DNA from: a virus
Virus record (IMG/VR): IMGVR_UViG_3300000101_000103
Coordinates: 1 to 29,092 of that record
DNA: 29,092 nucleotides
Direction: 5' to 3' (one strand)
Position 1 is the first letter of the stretch; every line of letters starts with the position of its first letter. Under the pieces are notes generated by a model that worked only from the letters and a program-made list of their open reading frames with translations, was not told the origin of the DNA and made no database searches. Shown piece by piece: positions 13,434-21,134 of this stretch. The position numbers were made by a program, and so were the translations under genes.

Positions 13434-16316
13434 TTAGAACTTTATTATTTGATAAATTAATTTAATTGTTACGTTGCATCCAGTGCCTTCCATATCTGTA
13501 TTTTTATACAATTCTATACCTTCTGCAAAGTCTGGGACCTCAGTTTGTATTTCCAATATTTCAGCGTTTAAGCTTGTGTTAAAAAATGAAGATGATGTTT
13601 GAGCTAAATTTGAGTTACTTGTTATTGTACGTGCGTACATTCTTGCACCGTTAGTGAAGTGATCACCGTCCATCCTAATATAACCACGTGTTATTCTAAT
13701 ATACTCGTCTGAGTTTGGAGCTTGTATAATTTGAAAAGGTGATGTGTTTAATGCTTTCATTTGAGCAGCAGTCAAAGTAATTTCAACTAACTTTTCTAAA
13801 TAAACCCCATTAACATACATTTCATCAGGTCTTACTATCTCAACGTTTGGTGAATTGATTGCCGCAGTTCTTGGAGCTAATAACCTCGCACCATCTGAAC
13901 CGCTTGTGAAAGTTTGTTTAACTCCCGATCCGCTTAAAATGCCGTCGCTATTCTGGATTGATTGTCTGCCACTCGTAACCCCGTCACCATAATTTAAAAC
14001 TACATTTGCAGGTGTTGAACCGTTGCCCTTTGTTCCAAGCATTCCTTGTTTTGGAGTAATATCTCCGCCATCAAAAACGCCACCACCTCCATAAATTTCT
14101 TTTTGCTCTCCTGTGAAACTATCCTTTTCTGTTAGCTTTAAAAATCTACATTTAACCGTTTGCCCGTCTAATGGATTAAAATCGGTTACATCAAGTAAAC
14201 GCCAATAAACACCGTCAATAAAGTACTGCTTTCTGAATGTTAAAACATCGTATCTATGAGAATCTAAAACCAAATAGCATTCTAAAATCTTACTATCTTT
14301 GTCCGTTATTTCTTCAATGTATTTTTTCCAATACAGATTGTAGCAGTTCTTATCCGTGTAAAGAATATCGAGCAACCCACCTGCACTAAAATCGTAAAAT
14401 AATAGTTTAGGCACACCCCAAGATAAATCAAATGATGGATTGTATGGATTATCTAAATGCCCTGCATACGGGTATGATGTCTTTGTCCATAGCGTTAATC
14501 CATCGTCAATAAACCAATTGTAATTTGTAGAAAGTAAACCACCCCAATATAGCAGCTTAGGTAGTGCCACCTCCTCAGATACTCCACCCAAATCACGAGG
14601 AAAAGCGATTGAACTTATAATCCTATCATTGCCCTCAGATAGTACCAATGGGCAAGCAGCAAAGATTGTTTCTATTACCTTTTCACTCGTTTGGAAGTCA
14701 TTGTCCAATACTATCAACTTGTTACCATAAACATCTCCCTTCCTTGTTTGGTAGGTAACGTTAGCAACATCTTCATCTTCTTTGTCGGTAAATCTATATT
14801 GCCCACTATCCAACGCTCCGAGCGGTTTAATAATGTAGTCTTTTGACCTATCAACCCACGTTTGCAAATCTTCAATTTCGTTTGTCAAATAGTCCTCACG
14901 TGGTTCAATGATTATATTTTTGTCATTGTCTGCATCATATTCTAAGTAAAGATTGAACCGTTTTATGATTGCATTTAATAGGTCTTTTTGTTTAACGTCC
15001 TTTGGCAATGTGTCATTCATTGTCATAGTTTCTCCGACGTTTATTCTTTTCTGTTCAACAGTTATTCCGAGTTGTGAATCAGTTTGTAGTGTAAATGTTG
15101 AGCCAGTCATATAAACCGACATAGTATTTGACCCTCCAATAGTTGAAAAGAAAATATGTATTCTTGATGCTCTTATCGAAACAATATCACCTACCTCAAA
15201 ATCTATTGCAGCACTTTTAAATGAGTCTATGAAGTTTGGAGATGTATATGAGCTTGTAATCGTTTCTCCGTTCATTTCTGCGGTTATGTCTAATTCTACA
15301 ACGTCTACAACGGTTTCAACTGATGCACGTTCTCTAACTATTGGTAGATATATTTTTGCTTCTTGAAATCTCGAAGGAGATAAAGCTGTATTAAAAATTG
15401 TAGTATCGCTTGCACTTATTTCAGTATAAACAAAATTAGATTTAATGTACCCTTTGAATGAATACTTACCTTTTTCCAATACCGTCCATTCGCCCGTTGT
15501 TAGGTTGTAATCGTTACCTGCTGTATTATAAAACGGAGTTCCTACATTATTAAATATCAAAGTCCCCATTCCTGATGGATTTGATAAATCACCGATTGCA
15601 ATTCCAGTTTGATTTGTCGCATCTCTTTCCGCCACAAATTGACGGTCTTTAATCGTTGCATCTGATAAACTAACTACATCAGAACTTTGAGGTATTACAA
15701 GCGATTTAAAACGTGTTGATGTAAAGAAAGTACTTGTATAGGTATAACCTGCATTTGTGAAAATCTTATCTATGTATTCCTTTAAGAATATTGCAGGCTT
15801 AAAATCTTCTATTTGCCAAATGTCGTTTGAGTTCTTAATACCGTAATCAATCATTGGGTAAACATACCCCGTGCCGATTGTAGGAGTCCAACTTGCTTCA
15901 ACATTCGTTCTATTCCAAATATGATTAAGTGAGCTAAAATCTAAGTCTTCTAACTTTGCTTCGCCAATGCTTTGATATAAATCACCTACTGCACCCTTAG
16001 CATTTAATACATAATTTGTTAGTCCGTCAATAACGGTTATGTCAATCAATTGACAATAGCCATTTAACACGCTCACACCGTCAATAATTAACTGATAGCT
16101 TGTTTTAAGGTTTGGATTAAACGTCTGTAAAGCCACCTTAACATCAAACAAGTTCTCAAAGAGTTGATTTGTTTCTGGAGTTGCAGGTACGGTAATTGAC
16201 TTGGTAAAATCTGTTTTTCTGATTTGTGGATTTTCAATGTCATACGACACCTTGTTTAAAGATAGGTCCTCAATCAATGGCACTTTGTAGCCTCCTATTA
16301 TCTGAATGCCTACCAT
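13434..16316 (-). CDS. Large tail-tip / baseplate protein
   Basis: 960 residues. Starts MVGIQIIGGYKVPLIEDLSL and has a mostly beta pattern; residues 20-110 (DFTKSITVPATPETNQLF, SYQLIIDGVSVLNGYCQL) resemble the start of Bacteroidota phage distal tail hub proteins. Middle regions carry VDRSKDYIIKPLGALDSGQY and YRFTDKEDEDVANVTY. A glycine-rich segment with GGGGVFDGGDI near residue 745 separates hub-like and C-terminal parts. The position between tape measure and the 418-residue gene supports a tail-tip hub. Precise family not recognised. Confidence 0.6.
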   Translation of the reverse strand: MVGIQIIGGYKVPLIEDLSLNKVSYDIENPQIRKTDFTKSITVPATPETNQLFENLFDVKVALQTFNPNLKTSYQLIIDGVSVLNGYCQLIDITVIDGLTNYVLNAKGAVGDLYQSIGEAKLEDLDFSSLNHIWNRTNVEASWTPTIGTGYVYPMIDYGIKNSNDIWQIEDFKPAIFLKEYIDKIFTNAGYTYTSTFFTSTRFKSLVIPQSSDVVSLSDATIKDRQFVAERDATNQTGIAIGDLSNPSGMGTLIFNNVGTPFYNTAGNDYNLTTGEWTVLEKGKYSFKGYIKSNFVYTEISASDTTIFNTALSPSRFQEAKIYLPIVRERASVETVVDVVELDITAEMNGETITSSYTSPNFIDSFKSAAIDFEVGDIVSIRASRIHIFFSTIGGSNTMSVYMTGSTFTLQTDSQLGITVEQKRINVGETMTMNDTLPKDVKQKDLLNAIIKRFNLYLEYDADNDKNIIIEPREDYLTNEIEDLQTWVDRSKDYIIKPLGALDSGQYRFTDKEDEDVANVTYQTRKGDVYGNKLIVLDNDFQTSEKVIETIFAACPLVLSEGNDRIISSIAFPRDLGGVSEEVALPKLLYWGGLLSTNYNWFIDDGLTLWTKTSYPYAGHLDNPYNPSFDLSWGVPKLLFYDFSAGGLLDILYTDKNCYNLYWKKYIEEITDKDSKILECYLVLDSHRYDVLTFRKQYFIDGVYWRLLDVTDFNPLDGQTVKCRFLKLTEKDSFTGEQKEIYGGGGVFDGGDITPKQGMLGTKGNGSTPANVVLNYGDGVTSGRQSIQNSDGILSGSGVKQTFTSGSDGARLLAPRTAAINSPNVEIVRPDEMYVNGVYLEKLVEITLTAAQMKALNTSPFQIIQAPNSDEYIRITRGYIRMDGDHFTNGARMYARTITSNSNLAQTSSSFFNTSLNAEILEIQTEVPDFAEGIELYKNTDMEGTGCNVTIKLIYQIIKF

Positions 16317-17566
16317 TGTCTTTGTTCTGAATTATCTATTTTTATTTTTAAATTCATATTGAAAATACCATCACTTGATTTGTAGTTTTGATATGTTTGA
16401 TTTTCTAATACAGTCGCAGACATAAACACGTCATTGACTTTCACATAAACCTCTGGCGAAGTTAACAAGTCTTTTAAGCCATCGTATTCCCACACCTTTA
16501 AGTTGTTAGTGTTCATTTCTAATGTGTCTGCTAATTGCGTAAAATGAGGTTTGACATACCTTTGGGACGTTGTTGGTGTTGGGCTGCTAATGTCAAACGG
16601 ATTGATTTTGTGAGTTACTTGGTTGACTTGCGTTTGTGACTTTGACCTCCTATCAAACACCCAACTATCAAAACCTCCATACCTATTCAACCAATGCACC
16701 TCATAATTATCATAAGCATTGCAAAGAGTCCAATCCAACGCAAAAACATAATTATAACTTTCGGCATAAGTCCCATCAGTCGCACCGATTACAATGTATT
16801 TATCATCGCTATCTAATGTAAATCCAGTTGCCCAACTATGGCTTTCTATTTCATCAGTACCGATTGCAAAATCAAATATTTTAGTGTTTGCAAGGCTTGA
16901 ATAAGTAACATTATCTGAGTGAGTGCGTGTACCTGTTGCATCGTATATTCCAAGCTCAATTTCTAAATCTAATATTAAGGCTTGACTATCTCTTAAAAAC
17001 CTTAGAAAGTACCTTTGCCCATCTTGCAGGCTTAGAATGTTATTTGATAAGGAAATGGAAGCAGGAGCAACTAACGCAATTTTAGCAATTGTATTTTGAA
17101 ATGGAGTAAGAAACTTAAAGTTTGCGTTTGCGGCTAATGCTGCATCAAATTGATATTGCTCAACCTCGCTTGATACTACCTCCTCCAACGTCAAAGCAGC
17201 TCTAAAACAATCTATAACATTTGAACTAATTACCGAACCTTGTAATCCGCCTGAGTAGTATTCTTGGAAGGTCACTTGAACGGTGGGCAATGTTTGTGAA
17301 CCTGCCACACTTGGCGAAGGCTTAACACCTTGATAAACGTCTGTTATGTAGTTCTGAACTATCCGTGCAACATTGCAATAACTTCTTGTTGTGTTTGGGT
17401 AAGTGTAAAGATTAAGAGTTTGTACCGTTGATCCGTTTACTTTTACGTTTGCTATAATCTTAAACCCCGTTTGAGCTGTGTTAGTTGAACTCACAACAAA
17501 ATTAATGTCATTCCAAGATGCTTGTTTATAATCTTCGTTTGGCTGAGTTATAATTGTGATTGCCAT
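16310..17566 (-). CDS. Tail-tip associated structural protein
   Basis: 418 residues. MAITIITQPNEDYKQASWND at the N-terminus, then beta-rich segments (FKIIANVKVNGSTVQTLNLY), a NYEVHWLNRYGGFDSWVFDR motif and SQRYVKPHFTQLADTLEMNT. It overlaps the 960-residue gene by 7 nt, and this pair recurs together in Bacteroidota phages as tail-tip components. GGTACATT lies 6 nt before the ATG, making this the first gene of the tail unit. No enzymatic motif visible. Confidence 0.55.
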   Translation of the reverse strand: MAITIITQPNEDYKQASWNDINFVVSSTNTAQTGFKIIANVKVNGSTVQTLNLYTYPNTTRSYCNVARIVQNYITDVYQGVKPSPSVAGSQTLPTVQVTFQEYYSGGLQGSVISSNVIDCFRAALTLEEVVSSEVEQYQFDAALAANANFKFLTPFQNTIAKIALVAPASISLSNNILSLQDGQRYFLRFLRDSQALILDLEIELGIYDATGTRTHSDNVTYSSLANTKIFDFAIGTDEIESHSWATGFTLDSDDKYIVIGATDGTYAESYNYVFALDWTLCNAYDNYEVHWLNRYGGFDSWVFDRRSKSQTQVNQVTHKINPFDISSPTPTTSQRYVKPHFTQLADTLEMNTNNLKVWEYDGLKDLLTSPEVYVKVNDVFMSATVLENQTYQNYKSSDGIFNMNLKIKIDNSEQRQW

Positions 17567-17572
17567 TTAAAG

Positions 17573-17580
17573 AATGTACC
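17573..17580 (-). promoter_or_regulatory. GGTACATT late motif, copy 4
   Basis: GGTACATT 6 nt before the ATG at 17566 and 22 nt downstream of the terminator at 17602-17639. As with copy 2 it lies between a terminator and a start codon. Confidence 0.65.
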
Positions 17581-17601
17581 AAACGAGCAAAAATGATATT
17601 T

Positions 17602-17639
17602 AAAAAAAAGTCGCTTACTTTACAAGGCAAACGACTTTT
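17602..17639 (-). terminator. Strong intrinsic terminator 2
   Basis: Stem 17606-17618 with 17627-17639 (13 bp with two G-T pairs; AAAAGTCG/CGACTTTT at the base), 8-nt loop, and eight T at 17609-17602 on the minus strand. It ends the second small transcript and insulates the tail unit. Confidence 0.8.
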
Positions 17640-17675
17640 AAAAGCTATATAATGATAAAAATTAAAAAATTTAAA
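17602..17675 (-). ncRNA. Candidate small RNA 2 (about 74 nt)
   Basis: A TATATTTG promoter (17688-17681) followed by TACTG and an AU-rich 35-nt stretch, then the terminator at 17602-17639. No credible reading frame fits between promoter and terminator. The ends are estimates: the start is taken 6 nt after the -7 box. It is the second of two tandem promoter-terminator units. Confidence 0.5.
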
Positions 17676-17680
17676 CAGTA

Positions 17681-17688
17681 CAAATATA
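17681..17688 (-). promoter_or_regulatory. TATATTTG promoter of small RNA 2
   Basis: Perfect TAnnTTTG followed by TAC. Its first T is also the last base of the T-tract of terminator 1, so the two units are packed without any spacer. Confidence 0.65.
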
Positions 17689-17714
17689 AAAAAGCCCTAC
17701 ATCTCTGCAAGGCT
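17688..17714 (-). terminator. Strong intrinsic terminator 1
   Basis: On the minus strand AGCCTTGCA, loop GAGA, TGTAGGGCT: 9 bp with two G-U pairs and a GNRA-type tetraloop, then six T (17693-17688). It ends the first small transcript. Confidence 0.8.
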
Positions 17715-17753
17715 TCTAATAAAATCAAAATTATGAAAGAACAAAAATTTTAC
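17688..17753 (-). ncRNA. Candidate small RNA 1 (about 65 nt)
   Basis: TATATTTG at 17766-17759, directly after the stop of the methyltransferase gene, followed by a U-rich stretch and terminator 1. An ATG two bases after the -7 box opens a 19-codon frame ending in the terminator loop, but it is probably upstream of the transcription start. Alternatively the promoter feeds a short leader that attenuates tail-gene transcription. Confidence 0.45.
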
Positions 17754-17758
17754 CATTG

Positions 17759-17766
17759 CAAATATA
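17759..17766 (-). promoter_or_regulatory. TATATTTG promoter of small RNA 1
   Basis: Embedded in AATAGATTATATTTG, the 15-base string also found at the promoters at 449 and 27745. It begins 3 bases after the methyltransferase stop codon. Confidence 0.65.
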
Positions 17767-17768
17767 AT

Positions 17769-18311
17769 CTATTTCTTTATACCCCAAAAGTATAAATCAT
17801 TCGCTTGACCGTTTACAATGTAGTCAAAATCTTTAAAGTTAGTTCCAGATTTCAATACTAAATCAATTTCTTCTTTTGTTAGGTTCTTGTAATACGTTGC
17901 CCATTCTCCACCCTGAGCGATTGTATTAGGTGATGTATCAGGATGTGCATTAATTGTGCCGTGTTCAATTCTGCCAGTAGTAGCACACGTTAAAAACATT
18001 AACCCGCCTTTGCGTGTTAATTGCACCATCTTTTTCAATGTCTTTTGCCAGTGTATGTCGTGTTCTAAGCATTCAGTAGAGCAAACTACATCATACTTTT
18101 CTTTGGTCTTAAATTCGTGTGCAATGCTAACCACGTCCACGTTCTTACCTTCTGCAATGTCTAACCCCGTATAATCTGAGTTAGTGAATAACACTTTGTT
18201 GTTGCCGTTAATGTCAAGGCTTCCTATGTCTAATACCTTTACATTATCAAAGTGTTTTGGGTGCAATGCTTTAACGTCATTGCAGAACGCTTTCATCTCT
18301 AAATGTGCCAT
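17769..18311 (-). CDS. Class I SAM-dependent methyltransferase
   Basis: 180 residues. VLDIGSLDINGN (residues 26-37) is the SAM-binding motif I, YTGLDIAEG (47-55) motif II with the acidic residue that binds ribose, and YDVVCSTECLEH (73-84) motif IV of a Methyltransf_11-type fold. KGGLMFLTCATTGR follows as motif VI. The C-terminal KDFDYIVNGQANDLYFWGIKK closes the sheet. The substrate is unknown; a small molecule, glycan or protein is as likely as nucleic acid because no DPPY motif is present. It sits inside the structural genes, just after a head-tail gene. Confidence 0.7.
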   Translation of the reverse strand: MAHLEMKAFCNDVKALHPKHFDNVKVLDIGSLDINGNNKVLFTNSDYTGLDIAEGKNVDVVSIAHEFKTKEKYDVVCSTECLEHDIHWQKTLKKMVQLTRKGGLMFLTCATTGRIEHGTINAHPDTSPNTIAQGGEWATYYKNLTKEEIDLVLKSGTNFKDFDYIVNGQANDLYFWGIKK

Positions 18312-18312
18312 A

Positions 18313-18858
18313 TTATTTTAATTTAATTGAATCTATTATTAGTTGTGAATATTCGCTTACTATTTCGTTTTCAAATTTAGTCAAAAGTTTATCATTTACC
18401 ACGTCTGAAAAGAAGTTAGTAGGCTTCAAACCGTCACGCCATATCTTGTAAGCTATCGCATAAGCTACCTTATTCAATGCCTTATCAATGTTTGATTGTC
18501 TGTTTTTGCCCGTTGATTTTCTTGCAGCTCTAAAGTCATCGCCTACGATTGAACGGTTGATCATAAAGGCTCTAATCGCTGATATTGGTGGTCTTTTGTT
18601 GGTGTACTTGAAACGGCTTATTCCTTTGTTATTTACTGCACCACTTACCCCTTCATCCATAAAAATGTAATAACTTGGCATTGCGATTGTAATTTCAAAA
18701 CCTTCGCTTTGCATTGTAACGGGCTGCATATTAAACGCCCCGATTGATTGAGCAGTAACTCCGCTTGCATACCTTCCAACGTCTTTAAGCGATTGCACCA
18801 AGTCATCAATCACTTTCTGCCAAAATCCGTTTATATTGTCGTAAATTTCATCATTCAT
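18313..18858 (-). CDS. HK97 gp10-like minor head-tail protein
   Basis: 181 residues. YASGVTAQSIGAF near residue 31 and YYIFMDEGVSGAVNNKG near 83 form the pattern of HK97 gp10-like / virion morphogenesis proteins (a short beta domain with tyrosine-rich strand and a G-rich turn), followed by basic ARKSTGKNRQSNIDKALNKV and a helical C-terminus. This family completes the neck or joins head and tail. It overlaps the frameshift extension by 4 nt. Confidence 0.6.
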   Translation of the reverse strand: MNDEIYDNINGFWQKVIDDLVQSLKDVGRYASGVTAQSIGAFNMQPVTMQSEGFEITIAMPSYYIFMDEGVSGAVNNKGISRFKYTNKRPPISAIRAFMINRSIVGDDFRAARKSTGKNRQSNIDKALNKVAYAIAYKIWRDGLKPTNFFSDVVNDKLLTKFENEIVSEYSQLIIDSIKLK

Positions 18859-19106
18859 TTGTTGCTCATTTTCGCTTTTAAGTCGTCGTTCTTTTCTTTA
18901 TTATAAGCCCACCAATTCATAAATTCAATAACGCCAATCTCTTGAACTTGCTCAATTGATATGCCTAATGTCTTTGCAACCATTTCAAGAATTATGAACC
19001 AGCTCCATCGTCCTTCAAAAGTTGCTTCGCCTGCTTCACCGTCTTGTTCATCTCCTCCGCTAAATAGTCCTCTGTAATTTTTAAGTATCTCCAGTACAAA
19101 TTCAAA
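18855..19106 (-). CDS. Tail assembly chaperone, -1 frameshift extension (GT-type)
   Basis: The -1 frame continues from the slippery T-run with FEFVLEILKNYRG and ends at 18855. Joined after residue 164 of the upstream frame it adds 83 residues and makes a 247-residue protein. FEGRWSWFIILEMVAKTLGI is a recognisable GT-type pattern. In lambda the G and GT proteins chaperone the tape measure protein; the role here is inferred from that family. The stretch is open as far as 19127 in its own frame, but no good start codon occurs there, which supports expression by frameshifting. Confidence 0.7.
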   Translation of the reverse strand, partial: FEFVLEILKNYRGLFSGGDEQDGEAGEATFEGRWSWFIILEMVAKTLGISIEQVQEIGVIEFMNWWAYNKEKNDDLKAKMSNK

Positions 19107-19597
19107 AAAAAAACAAACACTCCCCAAACTTCGCTCAACTTCAAATCCTTTGCCGCCTCAGCACGTGAGAAAACATCATCTTTGATTTGTCCTTTGAATA
19201 CCTTATGCAATACCTTATCCGCAAATGTAGGCTTAGGAACTGCCATAATAGCAATAACCTTATGAATGTAATTAACTGGATTGCCTTCGCCTTTTATCGC
19301 TTCGCAAATGTCTATAAATTGACCGCTTGACATCTTGGAAGGGTCTTGAACTAACTTACACCTAACGCCACCAATAACCAATGTATTAACCTTTCGTTTT
19401 TCATATTTCCTTAAATCAATGGTAGTGTATTCGTGAAGATACTTTTTGAACTCATTTGTTTTCCATTTCCTTACCTCGTCTAAGGTCTTATCCTCAATAG
19501 TGCAGATAGTCTTTAAACCTTTTGTGATTTCGTTATCGTCATCAAGGTTTACAATTTTTTGATATTTCCCGATTGTTAATTTATCTATTATGGTCAT
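18992..19597 (-). CDS. Tail assembly chaperone (G-type)
   Basis: 201 residues in the zero frame, starting MTIIDKLTIGKYQKIVNLDD. LTIGKYQ and the following helix pattern ITKGLKTICTIEDKTLDEVR match chaperone families placed before tail genes in Bacteroidota phages. WGVFVFFLNLYWRY near residue 155 sits on the slippery site. GGTACATT lies 7 nt before the ATG. Unusually for a chaperone it is separated from the tape measure gene by five genes. Confidence 0.7.
   Translation of the reverse strand: MTIIDKLTIGKYQKIVNLDDDNEITKGLKTICTIEDKTLDEVRKWKTNEFKKYLHEYTTIDLRKYEKRKVNTLVIGGVRCKLVQDPSKMSSGQFIDICEAIKGEGNPVNYIHKVIAIMAVPKPTFADKVLHKVFKGQIKDDVFSRAEAAKDLKLSEVWGVFVFFLNLYWRYLKITEDYLAEEMNKTVKQAKQLLKDDGAGS
19104..19113 (-). 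promoter_or_regulatory. Slippery T-run for -1 frameshifting
   Basis: Ten T on the minus strand, read GTT TTT TTT TTG in the zero frame, so T TTT TTT is correctly phased as an X XXY YYZ heptamer. A -1 slip reads TTT GAA and enters the GT-type frame; a +1 slip gives TGA. A run of ten T could also cause polymerase slippage. Confidence 0.75.
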
Positions 19598-19604
19598 TCA
19601 TAAG

Positions 19605-19612
19605 AATGTACC
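19605..19612 (-). promoter_or_regulatory. GGTACATT late motif, copy 5
   Basis: GGTACATT 7 nt before the ATG at 19597, in the 18-nt gap after the large terminase gene. It starts the chaperone unit. Confidence 0.6.
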
Positions 19613-19615
19613 AAT

Positions 19616-20764
19616 TTAAAGGAATTGATATTCACCGTATCCGCTGCCATTCATATTCGTATAAACGAAATAACGTAAACTGTCAACCCCGTGGTTAAAC
19701 CTATCTACTGGATCATTTGAATAGTTACCGTCTTTGTCTTGTTTGTATTTGTAGTTTTTGAACTCCTTTATTAAGTTTTCGCTTGATGGGTGTATATTGA
19801 TTTTATAACGTCTAAGCAAGTCGATTCCTGCTCTTATACTGTCTGGACCTTTGTTTGCACCTCGCACCAATACGCCACCCCTTGATAACTCTTCAATGCT
19901 CTTAGGTTCGGCACTATCTGCAACTATCTCACCTTGCAATTCTAATTCCTTTATTCGTTCTGCAATGTCTTGGTTTGTCATACCGGTACGCCAGATTAAT
20001 TCACGCAGCCACAATTCACCGTCCATCATTCTAACTTCAATTAATGTAGTAGGGTCATTTGTAAATCCAAAGTCCATTCCGTAGCCTTTCAATTCAATTG
20101 CATTCGGATCAAATGCTTTGACTTCCCAATTAGAGAATACAACCCCTCTAATCATAGCCTTTTGACCTAATCCGTAAACCTGCCAATAGTATTCATCAAC
20201 TTCTTTTAATCGCTCAATTTCGTTAATAGTGCTTGCATCTAAAAAAGGGTTATCCTTGTACGTGGTGACAAAGTAATCGCAATCATCACGGCTCACCACT
20301 TCATCATAAATCCAGAAGTCTTCACTTGGATTGAAGTCGCAAATCATTCGTTCCGTTGTTCTGATGTTGAGCTGAAAGTAATCTTCCTTTGTTAGTTCGT
20401 TTGCCTCGTTGATAAAACAAATGTTTCTTTTACGACCTCTAATCTTTTGCGGTGTGTCTATTGATATAAACTCAAATAAGCAGCCATTCAGCTTGTACGT
20501 ACTTTCAGTCTTGTTGTGGTTCTTCTCTGAATACATACCCATATTATTGAGTATTTCAAAGAAGTCACGCATTACTGATGTACGGAGTGATGGGAACGAT
20601 TTACGCACTATTGAAAATGTTAGCCCTTTACGTCTTAAAGATGTAACAATTAACCAGATTAAGATGTTATATGTTTTTGCCGACCTTGTGCCGCCCTGCT
20701 CAACTATAAAGCGTTTGTCACTTTCTTCTAAGTGTTCAAATATGACGGAGGTTTGTAATTTCAC
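19616..20764 (-). CDS. terL: Terminase large subunit
   Basis: 382 residues. Walker A GGTRSAKT at 24-31, Walker B ICFINEANE at 115-123, and coupling motifs around SVMRDFFEIL. The nuclease domain follows with YGMDFGFTNDPTTLIE (first acidic residue), IVADSAEPKSIEEL (second) and DRFNHGVDSLRYF (third), the RNase H-like metal site. It cleaves concatemeric DNA and pumps it into the prohead through the portal. It is short, as in PBSX-type (Terminase_3) enzymes. It overlaps the small subunit by 4 nt. Confidence 0.9.
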   Translation of the reverse strand: MKLQTSVIFEHLEESDKRFIVEQGGTRSAKTYNILIWLIVTSLRRKGLTFSIVRKSFPSLRTSVMRDFFEILNNMGMYSEKNHNKTESTYKLNGCLFEFISIDTPQKIRGRKRNICFINEANELTKEDYFQLNIRTTERMICDFNPSEDFWIYDEVVSRDDCDYFVTTYKDNPFLDASTINEIERLKEVDEYYWQVYGLGQKAMIRGVVFSNWEVKAFDPNAIELKGYGMDFGFTNDPTTLIEVRMMDGELWLRELIWRTGMTNQDIAERIKELELQGEIVADSAEPKSIEELSRGGVLVRGANKGPDSIRAGIDLLRRYKINIHPSSENLIKEFKNYKYKQDKDGNYSNDPVDRFNHGVDSLRYFVYTNMNGSGYGEYQFL

Positions 20765-21108
20765 TCACCTTTGATAATTTCTATTTTGAGGTTTAAGTCA
20801 CCACCATCTAAACCAGTTACCTCGTGCCGTTCTATGTATCCACGTTTTTTTGCTTTGGTCTTTAAAAAAAATATAGTGCTGGTTGAATTACCTTCTTTGA
20901 TTTGTTTGTGGAGTTGACTCTCGGCAAAGTCTATTGTCATATCTTCTATTGATAAAACCTTTGCAGCATAGTCCTCGTCTGACTTCATCCAATTGTAATG
21001 CGTACCTCTATCAATGCCAACCGACTTGCAAGCGGTGGTTACTATTCCTAGCGATTTTTCTAATGCTTCAATCATTGCCTTTTTTAATGTTGAATTTTGT
21101 TGATTCAT
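20761..21108 (-). CDS. terS: Terminase small subunit
   Basis: 115 residues. LEKSLGIVTTACKSVGIDRG then THYNWMKSDEDYAAKV is an N-terminal helix-turn-helix that binds the packaging site, and FAESQLHKQIKEGNSTSTIF forms the oligomerisation part, followed by KTKAKKRGYIERHE, typical of PBSX-type small terminases. It delivers DNA to the large subunit encoded next. Its start is 27 nt from the tRNA gene on the other strand. Confidence 0.75.
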   Translation of the reverse strand: MNQQNSTLKKAMIEALEKSLGIVTTACKSVGIDRGTHYNWMKSDEDYAAKVLSIEDMTIDFAESQLHKQIKEGNSTSTIFFLKTKAKKRGYIERHEVTGLDGGDLNLKIEIIKGE

Positions 21109-21114
21109 TTTGTT

Positions 21115-21122
21115 TATATTTG
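21115..21122 (+). promoter_or_regulatory. TATATTTG promoter of the tRNA gene
   Basis: Perfect TAnnTTTG on the plus strand followed by TAC, with a TTG 22 nt upstream as a weak -33. The expected start is about 6 nt before the first base of the tRNA. It lies in the gap between the terminase small subunit start and the tRNA. Confidence 0.6.
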
Positions 21123-21134
21123 TACTTCAATTAA

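Noticed and set aside
15444-15451. Another GGTACATT on the minus strand
   Set aside because: It lies inside the tail-tip coding sequence, where it reads as ordinary codons, and no start codon follows at 6-8 nt. Counted as chance, not as a late promoter.
17733-17795. Twenty-codon plus-strand frame starting ATGAAAGAACAA
   Set aside because: It has a good-looking start context but runs into the 3' end of the methyltransferase gene and stops; no promoter on that strand. More likely an old remnant or chance.
18855-19127. Separate 90-codon gene starting with TTG at 19127
   Set aside because: It has no good start signal and overlaps the chaperone frame at the slippery run; a -1 frameshift product explains it better.
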